Assembly: GCA_017308515.1 (NCBI GenBank)
Contig: JAFKEN010000006.1
Coordinates: 664,479 to 728,478 of the forward strand
Direction: 5' to 3'
DNA length: 64,000 bases
Origin: Actinomycetales bacterium
GTDB taxonomy: Bacteria; Actinomycetota; Actinomycetes; Actinomycetales; Microbacteriaceae
Of this stretch, positions 8,357 through 16,897 are shown in pieces. A program made the translations under genes and the position numbers. The notes below the pieces were generated by a model. That model made no database searches. It saw only the letters and a program-made list of their open reading frames with translations, and was not told where the DNA came from. Position 1 is the stretch's first letter. Each line of letters begins with the position of its first letter.

Positions 8357-9538
8357 TCCGGCGCGACGGGTCGCGAGCCGGTCAGGCGAGGAGGCGATCG
8401 CCAGGCTCGCGTCGACGACGTGAGCGGCGATGGCGCCGAGGGAGAACCGGTCGGCGGACCACTGGGCCAGCTCCCCGCGCCCCTCCGGTCCGAGCGGGTC
8501 GTCGGCCGCTGCGATCATGGCGGCCGCCGTGGCCTCGAGATCGTAGGCGAGTGCGACGCCGGCGCGGGGGTCGGCATCCGCGAGGAGCTGGTGGGTCGGG
8601 CCGACACCGGTGAAGAGCACCGGGCATCCTGCGGCCAACGATGAATAGATCTTCGTCGCGACGGCGTACTCGTTCGCTGCGACAGGCGCAAGGCTCGCGA
8701 CCGACACGGTCGCGCCCGAGAGGATCGACGACAGGGCCGCGGGGGGGATCGGCGCGAAGAACTCGACAGCCTCCCCGACGCCGAGCTCACGCGCTCGCGC
8801 CTGCATGGCGGCCCTCTCCTCGCCGTTCCCATAGAACTCGAGGCGCGCGCCGGGATGGCGCTCGAGGACGCGAGGCATGGCCTCGACGAAGATCCCTGCC
8901 GCGTGCCACTCCGAGTGCGTTCCCGCGTATACGAACAGCGGCGGGCTTGGCGGAGGCTGCCCTTCGTAGCGGAAGTCATGAGTGTCGGCGCCGAACCCGA
9001 TCGGTACGGCGGGAGCGCGCACGCCTACCTCGCGAAGTCGGTCGACGAGGGGCTGGTGCGCCGCGAACAGCATCCGCGCGCCGTTGAGCCCCCACACCTC
9101 CACGCGGCGGAGTGCGCCGAGGACGACACGGTTGCGGGTGACCATCTCGGCGGCCTCCGACCAGTAGTCGGCGGCGCGGACGACGTACGGCGTGCGGCGG
9201 AGGGCTGCGATGACGCGCACCACCGCGACGGTCGTCGGCGGGGGTTCGACCACGTAGAGGTCGGCTCGCCGGCCGAACAGGAGCCGGAATGCGAGGGGCA
9301 GATCGAAGCTCAGATAGCTGAGATACCCGCGCACGTAATCTTGCCGATCCCTTCGTACGCGCGCTCGTCGGATGTCGATGCCCGGCGGGTCGTCGATGGC
9401 GGCGTTCCGCGGTGGCCGAGTCGTCAGCACCACGACAGCCGCTCCGCGATCCCGGAATTCCTCCGCCCAGGTCCGCAGGATCCCGGACGCCGCCGAGACC
9501 TCGGGCCCGAAGATCCGGGTCGCGAAGACGACGCGCAT
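8354..9538 (-). CDS. Glycosyltransferase family 4
   Basis: A 394-residue GT-B enzyme. The N-terminus (VVFATRIFGPEVSAAS) matches the acceptor domain of WbuB-like GT4 proteins. The C-terminal half has FVYAGTHSEWH and the donor-binding stretch ANEYAVATKIYSSLAAGCPVLF, where the usual EGFG-type motif is replaced by a version with one glutamate. Its ATG overlaps the stop of the upstream gene by one base, so it is the last member of a glycosyltransferase operon on this strand that begins near 11,923. The sugars transferred are not predictable. Confidence 0.8.
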   Translation of the reverse strand: MRVVFATRIFGPEVSAASGILRTWAEEFRDRGAAVVVLTTRPPRNAAIDDPPGIDIRRARVRRDRQDYVRGYLSYLSFDLPLAFRLLFGRRADLYVVEPPPTTVAVVRVIAALRRTPYVVRAADYWSEAAEMVTRNRVVLGALRRVEVWGLNGARMLFAAHQPLVDRLREVGVRAPAVPIGFGADTHDFRYEGQPPPSPPLFVYAGTHSEWHAAGIFVEAMPRVLERHPGARLEFYGNGEERAAMQARARELGVGEAVEFFAPIPPAALSSILSGATVSVASLAPVAANEYAVATKIYSSLAAGCPVLFTGVGPTHQLLADADPRAGVALAYDLEATAAAMIAAADDPLGPEGRGELAQWSADRFSLGAIAAHVVDASLAIASSPDRLATRRAG

Positions 9539-10677
9539 CAGGCCGTCTCCAGCAGCCGGGAGATGAGGGCGCGCTGCGTCGCCCGGTCGGCCGCGCTCGA
9601 GAGCGCCTCCGCGGCCTCATCCGCCGCCTGCTTGAAGCGCGCGACGTCGGCCTCAGTGATATCGCGCAGCGTCGACACGAGTGCATCCGAGGTCGTGTCC
9701 TCGGTGATGAGGCCGAGGCCGTGCTTCTGGACGCGCGCGTCGATCTCGGGCGCCGAGGAGAACACCAACCCCAGCCGCGCCTGTACGAAGTCGAAGAACT
9801 TGTTCGGGAGGTGGTAGCGCTTGCTGAGGGTGACGAGCGGGAACAAGAAGACTCCGAGGTCGTACTGGTTCAACACGCGCGGGAGTTCGGTCGGCCGTAC
9901 CGGGTCGTGCAGCGTCACTCGGGGCGAGTCCGCGACGCGTGCGCGGATCTCGTCGAGATGTCCTCCTGGCACCTCGATGAGATAGAGATCGAGGGTGAAT
10001 CGGTCGCCCAGCCGCTCCACGGCCTCGATGAGCTCCATGATGTTGCGGTCGGGGTCGGCGGTTCCGCTGTGCACGAGCCGGATCCGATCCGGGTCTACGG
10101 CCGACGGCGAGAGCTGCTGGAGGTCGGCGGCATTGCGAACCAGCTCCGGGTGCACGCCGAACTGGTCGTGGTAGAGGCGCACGAGACCCGAGCTGACGGT
10201 CGTGACCGCTGCGGCACGAGGGAGATACCGCCGGCACAGATGGGTCATGTAGGGCCCGACGAGCACGCGCCACACGGGGATCGTGGCTCGCTCCTGGGGC
10301 GCCCACTCATGCATGTCAGCGAGCACGAGGGCCTCACCGGCGGCCGCGAAGGCAAGCGGAAGAGCGCGCGCGTCGTTGGCGACGATCAGGTCATACGGGC
10401 CCGACTTGACGGTCTGTTCGAGCACGGCTCGCTCCCCCGGCGATCGGAGCTCGACCGCGCGGTGGAGATGGAGTGCGAGCCGGGCGACGCCTCCCACGGT
10501 CTGCGGCAACGACGGAGCATCGTCGGGCACCGCGATGTGCCGCGCGACCCCTTCCGGCTTCGCGCCGTAACCCACGGTCGTGACATCGCCGAACTCGCGC
10601 AGCACGCTCAGCTGTCGCAGGACCCGCGAATCGTCGCGGATCGGCGAGAACGAGACGCACAGGATCCGACGAGGCAC
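9538..10677 (-). CDS. Glycosyltransferase, LPNKFFDF family (copy 1)
   Basis: The start is placed at GTG 10677 (VPRRILCVSFSPIRDDSRVLRQ) because the neighbouring paralogue begins at the same point (MPRILCVSFSPLRADSRVLRQ); the longer frame upstream has no homology to it. It has 379 residues and a GT-B fold. It carries LADMHEWAPQE, IRLVHSGTADPDRN and the donor-site signature LPNKFFDFVQARLG. Four genes here share this signature: this one, 10,751, 13,162 and 16,894. This copy is closest to 10,751. It probably adds a sugar to the lipid-linked repeat unit; specificity is unknown. Confidence 0.8.
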   Translation of the reverse strand: MPRRILCVSFSPIRDDSRVLRQLSVLREFGDVTTVGYGAKPEGVARHIAVPDDAPSLPQTVGGVARLALHLHRAVELRSPGERAVLEQTVKSGPYDLIVANDARALPLAFAAAGEALVLADMHEWAPQERATIPVWRVLVGPYMTHLCRRYLPRAAAVTTVSSGLVRLYHDQFGVHPELVRNAADLQQLSPSAVDPDRIRLVHSGTADPDRNIMELIEAVERLGDRFTLDLYLIEVPGGHLDEIRARVADSPRVTLHDPVRPTELPRVLNQYDLGVFLFPLVTLSKRYHLPNKFFDFVQARLGLVFSSAPEIDARVQKHGLGLITEDTTSDALVSTLRDITEADVARFKQAADEAAEALSSAADRATQRALISRLLETA

Positions 10678-10685
10678 GGGCAACG

Positions 10686-10691
10686 AGTCTA
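10686..10691 (-). promoter_or_regulatory. -10 box of glycosyltransferase copy 1
   Basis: Minus-strand TAGACT, 8 nt before GTG 10677. It could serve a nearly leaderless transcript inside the operon. Confidence 0.35.
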
Positions 10692-10750
10692 CGACCCCGT
10701 CGATGGGAGCCGTCTTCGTCCCGACGCCGACCGCCCGTGCCCGGCTCGTG

Positions 10751-11923
10751 TCAGGCGGGGACGGGCGGTCCGACCACCGGCTCGGACGGAGAGACGAGCA
10801 GCCGCGCCACCAACGCCGACTGTCTCTCGCGGTCCGGCTCGCTCGACAGGGCACGGGCCGATCGATCGGAGGCGGCCTTGAACTCCTCCACTCGTGCGAC
10901 GTCGATCCCGCGCAAGGTCGCCACGAGTCCCTCTGCCGTCGTATCGGGGGTCGAGACGCCCACCCCGTACTGCTCGAAATAAGCGTCGATCTCGGGCGCC
11001 GGAGAGAACACCAGGCCGAGCCGGGCCTGGACGAAGTCGAAGAACTTGTTCGGAAGGTGATAGCGGTGACTCAGCGTGCGCAGGGGGTAGAGGAAGACTC
11101 CGAGGTCGTAGCGGTTGAGCACGGTCGGCAGGTCTTCCGGCGGCACTGGCTCGTGCACGGTGATGCGCGGTGATCGCGCCGCGCGACGCCGGATCACCTC
11201 GAGGTGGCCCCCCGGTACCTCGAGCAGGTAGAGGTCGAGAGTGAAGCCGTCGCCGAGGGCGTCGGTGGCTTCGATGAGCTCGAGGATGTTGCGTTCCGGG
11301 TCCGCGGTCCCGCTGTGCACGAGGCGGATCCGGTCCGGGTCGACCGGGCGGGGGGCGAGGTCGGTGCGGAGATCCGCGGCGTTGCGGACGAGCTCGGTCT
11401 CCACGCCGTAACGCTCGCGGTAGAGATTGGCGAGCCCGGCGCTCACGCTCGTCACCGCCGCGGCACGGGGGAGATAGGCCCGACACAGATGCTCCATGTA
11501 CGGCGCGACGAGCAGTCGCCACGATAGGACGGTCGAGCGCTCCTCCGGTGCCCACTCGTGCATGTCGGCCAGCACCGGGGAGTCGCCGGCTGCGGCGAAG
11601 GCGAGCGGGAGCGCTCGAGCATCGTTCGCCACCACCAGGTCGTAGGCGCCCGAGCCGAGGGTTTCGGCCAGCACGGCTCGTTCCCCGGGAGAGCGGAGCT
11701 CGCTGGCGCGATGCGCGCGCAGTGCGAGCCGCAGAACCCCCATCGGCGTCTGCGGCAGTGAGGGCGCGCCCCGCGGGATCTCGATGTGGCGCTCGACACC
11801 CGGCGGGGCTTCGCCGTACCCGACCGTCGTGACGGCGCCGTGGCGCTCGAGGATCTGAATCTGTCGGAGGACGCGCGAGTCCGCCCGGAGCGGAGAGAAA
11901 GAAACACAAAGGATCCTCGGCAC
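10751..11923 (-). CDS. Glycosyltransferase, LPNKFFDF family (copy 2)
   Basis: A 390-residue GT-B enzyme starting at GTG 11923, the exact position expected for a leaderless transcript from the TACGCT box. It is plainly a duplicate of the gene at 9,538-10,677: RADSRVLRQ, LADMHEWAPEE, IRLVHSGTADPERN and LPNKFFDFVQARLG recur in the same order with the same spacing. The C-terminal ends of the two differ most. It lies head to head with the WbpG-like gene at 12,011. The pair of copies suggests two similar linkages, or a duplication retained for dosage; I cannot say which. Confidence 0.8.
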   Translation of the reverse strand: MPRILCVSFSPLRADSRVLRQIQILERHGAVTTVGYGEAPPGVERHIEIPRGAPSLPQTPMGVLRLALRAHRASELRSPGERAVLAETLGSGAYDLVVANDARALPLAFAAAGDSPVLADMHEWAPEERSTVLSWRLLVAPYMEHLCRAYLPRAAAVTSVSAGLANLYRERYGVETELVRNAADLRTDLAPRPVDPDRIRLVHSGTADPERNILELIEATDALGDGFTLDLYLLEVPGGHLEVIRRRAARSPRITVHEPVPPEDLPTVLNRYDLGVFLYPLRTLSHRYHLPNKFFDFVQARLGLVFSPAPEIDAYFEQYGVGVSTPDTTAEGLVATLRGIDVARVEEFKAASDRSARALSSEPDRERQSALVARLLVSPSEPVVGPPVPA

Positions 11924-11929
11924 CAGCGG

Positions 11930-11935
11930 AGCGTA
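11930..11935 (-). promoter_or_regulatory. -10 box of glycosyltransferase copy 2 (leaderless type)
   Basis: Minus-strand TACGCT, 6 nt before GTG 11923 with no Shine-Dalgarno between. It probably drives the minus-strand glycosyltransferase operon. Confidence 0.5.
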
Positions 11936-11978
11936 TCGCCGAACCCCCTCGAGAGCCAGCGGGCGGCGGGCTTTCGCC

Positions 11979-11984
11979 TAGAGT
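11979..11984 (+). promoter_or_regulatory. Probable -10 box of the first WbpG-like gene
   Basis: TAGAGT, 26 nt before ATG 12011. The short leader holds a GGGGG run at 12,001-12,005 that can pair with the ribosome. It faces the minus-strand promoter at 11,930. Confidence 0.4.
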
Positions 11985-12010
11985 GAGGTGTTCGAGACAC
12001 GGGGGTGCAG

Positions 12011-13165
12011 ATGACAGCCGAGGCGCGACCGTACCAACGGTGCACCCGCACCATCATGGATACGACCGACCCGGACATCTGGTTCGACGACGAGGGCGTC
12101 TCGTCGCACGTCCACAACTTCGAGCGGGTCTTCGCTCCCGAGTTGCTCCCGGCGCAACGCGGTGAGCGGCTCGGCGAGCTGGACGCGCTGGTCGCCCAGA
12201 TCAAGAATGCAGGCGAAGGCAAGCCCTACGACTGCGTCATCGGCGTATCCGGAGGCGTCGACAGCACCTACCTGACGCTGCAGGCCGTGCGTCTCGGACT
12301 GCGGCCGCTCATCGTGCATTTCGACAGCGGATGGAACAGCGAGCTCGCGGTCGGCAACATCCACAACCTGGTCACGGCGCTGGATCTCGACCTGTACACC
12401 CATGTGGTCGACTGGCGCGAGATGAAGGATCTCCAGCTGTCGTTCTTCAAGGCCTCGGTCGCCAATGCCGACATCCCCACGGACCATGCGTTCGGCTGGG
12501 TCGCCTACCAGCAGGCGCGGAAGTACGGCATCAAGTACATCCTCTCCGGCGGCAACGCGGCGACGGAGTCGGTGCTGCCGGAGGCGTGGGGGTACAACGC
12601 GAGCGATGCGCGCCACCTCCGGGCCATCCAGGCGCGGTTCGGTACGGTGAAGCTGAAGACCTACCCGGTCATGGGCATCTTCATGCGCTACATCTGGTAC
12701 CCCCTGGTGCGGGGGATCAAGACCGTACGGCCCCTCGACTTCATGCCGTACGTCTACACCGATGCGAAGAAGGACATCGTCGAGAACGTCGGGTGGCGCG
12801 ATTACGGCGGCAAGCACTACGAATCGGTCTTCACCCGCTACTTCCAGGGCTACTATCTGCCGCACAAGTTCGGATTCGACAAGCGGCTGGCCCACTACAG
12901 CTCGCTCATCCTCTCGGGCCAGCTCACGCGCGACGAGGCTCTGGAGCTGATGGCGAGCACCAATTACCCGGAAGACCTGCGCCGGCAAGACCACGATTTC
13001 ATCGCCAAGAAGCTCGGCATCACGGTCGAAGATCTCGAGGAGATCGAGTCGCGACCGCCGGTCAGCTACACCGCCTACCCGAACCACGACAAGCTCTGGA
13101 AGCGCATCCGTCGCCTCGGCGCCCCCTTCTTCGGGCTCGCGCGTCGGCTCGGGGTGCTGCGATGA
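12011..13165 (+). CDS. N-acetyl sugar amidotransferase, WbpG-like (copy A)
   Basis: A 384-residue member of the WbpG/PseA family (GTG 12005 is an alternative start). It has the PP-loop SGGVDS at residues 80-85, used to adenylate the sugar's acetamido oxygen, followed by HFDSGWNSELAV and ILSGGNAATES. In Pseudomonas, WbpG works with HisH2 and HisF2 to convert an acetamido to an acetamidino group. The N-terminal region that in relatives holds two Cys-x-x-Cys pairs reads CTRT (11-14) and SSHV (31-34), so only Cys11 remains. It overlaps the following glycosyltransferase by 4 nt and is a duplicate of the gene at 14,350. Confidence 0.85.
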   Translation: MTAEARPYQRCTRTIMDTTDPDIWFDDEGVSSHVHNFERVFAPELLPAQRGERLGELDALVAQIKNAGEGKPYDCVIGVSGGVDSTYLTLQAVRLGLRPLIVHFDSGWNSELAVGNIHNLVTALDLDLYTHVVDWREMKDLQLSFFKASVANADIPTDHAFGWVAYQQARKYGIKYILSGGNAATESVLPEAWGYNASDARHLRAIQARFGTVKLKTYPVMGIFMRYIWYPLVRGIKTVRPLDFMPYVYTDAKKDIVENVGWRDYGGKHYESVFTRYFQGYYLPHKFGFDKRLAHYSSLILSGQLTRDEALELMASTNYPEDLRRQDHDFIAKKLGITVEDLEEIESRPPVSYTAYPNHDKLWKRIRRLGAPFFGLARRLGVLR

Positions 13166-14340
13166 CCGGGGTCCGCGCGCGGATTCTCGTTCTCACCTAC
13201 ACCCCGTTCGCGCGCGAGCCCCGTGCGCTCAAGCAGGTGCGCTACCTCAAGCGCGACCATGAGGTGACGACGGCCGGCTTCGGACCGGCGCCGTTCCCCG
13301 ACGTGCCGCACGTCGAGATCCCGGAGCTGCCCCCATACCGCTGGGGTCTGCTGGGCAAGCTCCTCGCTGCAGGATTCCTGCTGCTCCACCTGTACCGTCT
13401 GCTGCCCCCGATGAACGCTCTCGACCGCGCGACCGCGCGCCTGCTCCGCGGCCGCGAGTGGGATCTCGTCATCGGTCACGATGTGAAGACGATCGACATC
13501 TCGTTCGCGCTCGCCCCGCGCCGCGGAGTCGTGCTCGACCTCCACGAGTACGCGCCGCGACAGCAGGAGCACTCCTTGCTCTGGCGCCTGCTGATCGCGC
13601 CCTATTTCCGCTGGATGTGCCGCACGCGCGTGCCGGAGGCCGCCGCGGTCGTGACCGTCAGCCAGGGAATCGCCGACGAATACGAGCGTCGGTTCGGATT
13701 CTCGTCGACGCTCGTCGTCAACGCGACCCCCTACGAGCAGCTCGCTCCTGGCCCGGTCGAGGGGCCGATCCGCCTCGTGCACAGCGGCGGGGTCGCCGCG
13801 CAACGGCGGCTCGACATCATGGTGAGGGGTGTGCGCGAGTCGCGTGCCGATGTCACACTCGATCTGTACCTCGTCGGGGACGACGGCGACACGATGACCC
13901 AGCTGCGCGAGATCGCCGACGACGACCCGCGCATCCGGTTCCGCGATCCGGTGCCCTACCACGAGCTGATCCGCACCCTCAACGAGTACGACCTGGGGCT
14001 GAGCATCTTCCCGCCGACGACGTTCAACCTCGCTTGGTGCCTGCCCAACAAGTTCTTCGACTTCATCCAGGCCCGACTGGGGGTGATCGTCGGTCCATCG
14101 CCGGAGATGGAGCGGTTCGTCGAGCAGTACGGAATCGGCCTGGTGCTCCCCGATTTCGAGCCCGTCTCGCTGGCGCATGCACTCGACGCTCTGTCGCGTG
14201 AGACCGTGGAGGGCTGGAAGCGCTCGTCCGATGCGCACGCCTCGGACCTCTCCAGCGAGTCGCAGGCCGCGATCTGGGAGGATCTCGTGCGTCGGCTCCT
14301 CGGCGACGACACGGGTGAGCGGCGGCCCGCTCGCGCTTAG
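13162..14340 (+). CDS. Glycosyltransferase, LPNKFFDF family (copy 3)
   Basis: The gene starts at ATG 13162, which overlaps the stop of the WbpG-like gene (ATGA); the open frame continues upstream only as a shadow. The 392-residue product has the GT-B landmarks YTPFAREPRALKQVRYL, LDLHEYAPRQQ, IRLVHSGGVAAQRRLD and LPNKFFDFIQARLG. It pairs with the gene at 16,894, which shares PTTFNLAWCLPNKFFDF and GPSPEMERF. Translational coupling to an acetamidino-forming enzyme suggests this transferase uses the sugar that enzyme makes. That link is inferred from position only. Confidence 0.82.
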   Translation: MTGVRARILVLTYTPFAREPRALKQVRYLKRDHEVTTAGFGPAPFPDVPHVEIPELPPYRWGLLGKLLAAGFLLLHLYRLLPPMNALDRATARLLRGREWDLVIGHDVKTIDISFALAPRRGVVLDLHEYAPRQQEHSLLWRLLIAPYFRWMCRTRVPEAAAVVTVSQGIADEYERRFGFSSTLVVNATPYEQLAPGPVEGPIRLVHSGGVAAQRRLDIMVRGVRESRADVTLDLYLVGDDGDTMTQLREIADDDPRIRFRDPVPYHELIRTLNEYDLGLSIFPPTTFNLAWCLPNKFFDFIQARLGVIVGPSPEMERFVEQYGIGLVLPDFEPVSLAHALDALSRETVEGWKRSSDAHASDLSSESQAAIWEDLVRRLLGDDTGERRPARA

Positions 14341-14343
14341 GCT
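14338..14343 (+). promoter_or_regulatory. Internal -10 box using the stop codon of copy 3 (leaderless type)
   Basis: TAGGCT begins with the TAG stop of the upstream glycosyltransferase and lies 6 nt before GTG 14350. It would give the second WbpG-HisH-HisF set its own leaderless message. Confidence 0.45.
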
Positions 14344-14349
14344 GGCGGT

Positions 14350-15528
14350 GTGAGCGTGCAGGAGTCGAGCCCGAAGGCGACGCAGGCGCGGCCGTATCAG
14401 CAGTGCGTCGTGACCATCATGGACACCACCGATCCCGACATCTGGTTCGACGAGAACGGCGTCTCCTCGCACGCCCTGCGCTATCGCGGGCAGTTCGCCG
14501 ACGAAGTGCGGCGCGCTCAGGCCGGTGAGCGGCGCGGGGAGCTCGACGAGATCGTCGCCCGGATCAAGAAGGCCGGCGAAGGCAAGCCCTACGACTGCAT
14601 CATCGGCATCTCTGGCGGGGTGGACAGCTCCTACGTCGCGCTCCAGGCGGTGAAGCTGGGGCTGCGCCCGCTCGCCGTGCACTTCGACAGCGGCTGGAAC
14701 AGCGAGCTCGCGGTCGACAACATCCACAACCTGGTCACCCGGTTGGGACTCGATCTCTACACCCACGTGGTGGACTGGCGGGAGATGAAGGACCTGCAGC
14801 TGTCGTTCTTCAAAGCCTCGGTCGCGAACGCCGACATCCCGACGGATCACGCGTTCGGCTGGGTCGCCTACAAGCAGGCCGAGAAATACGGCATCAAGTA
14901 CATCCTCTCGGGAGCCAACACGGCCACCGAGTCCGTGCTGCCGACGGCGTGGGGTTACGACGCGGGTGACGCCCGGCACGTGAAGGGCATCCAGAAGCGC
15001 TTCGGGTCGGTGCCGCTCAAGACCTACCCGCTCATGGGGCTCGTGAAGCGGAACCTCTGGTACCCCGAGGTACGCCGCATCCGTACCGTGCCGCTCCTCA
15101 ACTACCTGCCCTACATCTATCAGGATGCCAAGCGCGAGATCGCCGAGGAGCTCGGCTGGCGCGACTACGGCGGCAAGCATTACGAGTCCGTCTTCACCCG
15201 CTACTTCCAGGGCTACTACCTGCCCCGCAAATTCGGCTTCGACAAGCGCCTCGCGCACTATTCCTCGCTGATCCTCTCGGAGCAGCTTTCACGCGACGAC
15301 GCGCTGGCCCTGATGGAGGCCACCAACTATCCCGAGGAGCTGCGCAAGCAGGACCACGAGTTCATCGCGAAGAAGCTCGGCGTGACCGTGGAGGAGCTCG
15401 AGGAGATCTACCGGCGCCCCCCGGTGGATTACTCCGAGTACCCGAATGCGCAGGCCCGTGCGCGTCGACTGTTCCGGTTCACGGCATCCGTGGGTCGTCT
15501 GCTGCGGAAGCTGCGGATCCTGCGATGA
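14350..15528 (+). CDS. N-acetyl sugar amidotransferase, WbpG-like (copy B)
   Basis: A 392-residue paralogue of the enzyme at 12,011, with PP-loop SGGVDS at 88-93, HFDSGWNSELAV and ILSGANTATES. As in copy A, the N-terminal Cys pairs are degenerate: CVVT at 19-22 and SSHA at 39-42, leaving only Cys19. It overlaps hisH by 4 nt, and hisH overlaps hisF by 4 nt, giving the complete amidotransferase-glutaminase-channel trio known from WbpG/HisH2/HisF2 systems. It is therefore the best candidate for an acetamidino-sugar synthase fed by HisH-derived ammonia. Confidence 0.88.
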   Translation: MSVQESSPKATQARPYQQCVVTIMDTTDPDIWFDENGVSSHALRYRGQFADEVRRAQAGERRGELDEIVARIKKAGEGKPYDCIIGISGGVDSSYVALQAVKLGLRPLAVHFDSGWNSELAVDNIHNLVTRLGLDLYTHVVDWREMKDLQLSFFKASVANADIPTDHAFGWVAYKQAEKYGIKYILSGANTATESVLPTAWGYDAGDARHVKGIQKRFGSVPLKTYPLMGLVKRNLWYPEVRRIRTVPLLNYLPYIYQDAKREIAEELGWRDYGGKHYESVFTRYFQGYYLPRKFGFDKRLAHYSSLILSEQLSRDDALALMEATNYPEELRKQDHEFIAKKLGVTVEELEEIYRRPPVDYSEYPNAQARARRLFRFTASVGRLLRKLRILR

Positions 15529-16130
15529 CCGTCTCGATCGTCGACTACGGGCTGGGCAATCTCGGCTCGGTCGCCAACATGCTCAAGCGCATCGGCTCCG
15601 AGGTGCGCCGGGTGTCGACACCCGAGGACATCCGGGCCAGCGATCGAGTCCTCCTGCCCGGCATCGGCGCGTTCGACACCGGGATGTCGCTCCTCCGAGC
15701 CCAGGGGCTCGAACCGGCCCTTCTCGAGTTCGCCGCCACGGGGCGACCCCTGCTCGGCATCTGTCTCGGGATGCAGCTGCTGCTCGGGAGCAGCGAAGAG
15801 GGTGTCGCCTCCGGTCTGGGACTGATCCCCGGGCGCAGCGTGCGGTTCCAGGAGGCGCCCGGGCTTCGGGTGCCCCACATGGGGTGGAATCTCGTGGAGC
15901 CGGTGCGCGACGATTCGCTGACGGCGCACCTGCCCGACGACAGCCGCTTCTACTTCGTGCACAGCTACCGTGTGGTGCCCGACAGTGATGCCGACATCCT
16001 CGCGACCACGAGATACGGCGTCCCATTCGCGTCGATGATCCGATCGGGGAACGTCATGGGGGCGCAGTACCACCCCGAGAAGTCCCACGCCTTCGGCATG
16101 CAGATCCTGAGGAACTTCTCCACACTATGA
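15525..16130 (+). CDS. hisH: HisH-like class I glutamine amidotransferase (HisH2 type)
   Basis: A 201-residue triad glutaminase with nucleophile Cys80 in GICLGMQLLL and His183/Glu185 in QYHPEK. It releases ammonia from glutamine. The family usually serves histidine synthesis, but no other his genes are nearby and the gene sits between a WbpG-like amidotransferase and a modified HisF, overlapping each by 4 nt. It is thus the glutaminase of a sugar-amidation complex rather than of imidazole glycerol phosphate synthase. The symbol follows family naming; hisH2 would be equally fair. Confidence 0.88.
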   Translation: MTVSIVDYGLGNLGSVANMLKRIGSEVRRVSTPEDIRASDRVLLPGIGAFDTGMSLLRAQGLEPALLEFAATGRPLLGICLGMQLLLGSSEEGVASGLGLIPGRSVRFQEAPGLRVPHMGWNLVEPVRDDSLTAHLPDDSRFYFVHSYRVVPDSDADILATTRYGVPFASMIRSGNVMGAQYHPEKSHAFGMQILRNFSTL

Positions 16131-16897
16131 GCGCCTTCCCTCGAGTGATCCCCGTGCTCCTCGTGAGCGACGGCTACCTCGTCAAGCCGATCAAGTTCAA
16201 GGGCGACCAGTACATCGGCGACCCGATCAACGCCGTGCGCATCTTCAACGAGAAGCAGGTCGACGAGCTGGTCATCTGCGATATCGACGCCTCGGTGAAG
16301 CGCAGCGGGGTGAACTACTCGCTCATCGAGGAGGTCGCGAGCGAGGCGTTCATGCCGGTGGGGTACGGGGGAGGCGTCGCCTCGGCCGACGACGCGCGGC
16401 GCATCACCGGCATCGGAATCGAGAAGGTCGTCCTCAACACGGCGGCGGTCGAGAGGCCGGAGGTGGTGACCGAGATCTCGGACGCGCTCGGGGCATCCAG
16501 CACGGTTGTGAGCGTCGACGCGCGCAGGAAGACACTCGGATCGGGCTGGGAGACCTTCGCCCGCCGCGGCACCGGCAAGGTGGGGAGCACTCCGGCGGAA
16601 CTCGCGCTGAAGGCGCAGAGTCTGGGTGCGGGAGAGGTGATCCTGTCGTCGATCGACCGGGAGAGCACCCGCACCGGATATGACCTCCCGCTCATCCAGT
16701 CGGTCGCGGACGCGGTCTCGGTGCCCGTCATCGCACTGGGGGGCGCGGGTTCCTTCGAGGACTTCGCCCCCGCGCTCGCGGCGGGGGCCTCGGCGGTCGC
16801 CGCGGGCACGCTGTTCGTCCTCAACGGCAAGCACCGAGCCGTGCTCATCAGCTACCCGACGCCCGCCCAGGTGCGGTCGCTCGCGGCGCTCTCGTGA
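16127..16897 (+). CDS. hisF: HisF-like ammonia-channelling subunit (HisF2 type)
   Basis: A 256-residue TIM-barrel protein starting with VIPVLLVSDGYLVKPIKF. True histidine-pathway HisF has IPCLDV here, with a catalytic Asp; this protein has Leu12 in its place, so cyclase activity is unlikely. It keeps VSVDARRK, which covers the second conserved Asp region, and YIGDPINAVRIFN, a run I associate with HisF2/AglZ-type proteins. Its likely job is to bind the HisH glutaminase and pass ammonia to the WbpG-like enzyme at 14,350. It overlaps the following glycosyltransferase by 4 nt. Confidence 0.85.
   Translation: MSAFPRVIPVLLVSDGYLVKPIKFKGDQYIGDPINAVRIFNEKQVDELVICDIDASVKRSGVNYSLIEEVASEAFMPVGYGGGVASADDARRITGIGIEKVVLNTAAVERPEVVTEISDALGASSTVVSVDARRKTLGSGWETFARRGTGKVGSTPAELALKAQSLGAGEVILSSIDRESTRTGYDLPLIQSVADAVSVPVIALGGAGSFEDFAPALAAGASAVAAGTLFVLNGKHRAVLISYPTPAQVRSLAALS

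Larger units (their letters stand above)
12011..15528 (+). repeat. Tandem duplication of a WbpG-plus-glycosyltransferase unit
   Basis: The WbpG-like genes at 12,011-13,165 and 14,350-15,528 are clearly alike in DNA as well as protein, for example around the shared GCGTTCGGCTGGGTCGCC. Each is followed by an LPNKFFDF-family glycosyltransferase (13,162 and 16,894), with hisH and hisF between in the second unit. A direct duplication of WbpG-GT followed by divergence fits best. Confidence 0.6.

Noticed and set aside
15525-16897. hisH-hisF as part of a histidine biosynthesis operon
   Set aside because: No other his genes are near, the HisF-like protein lacks its catalytic Asp, and both genes overlap sugar genes.
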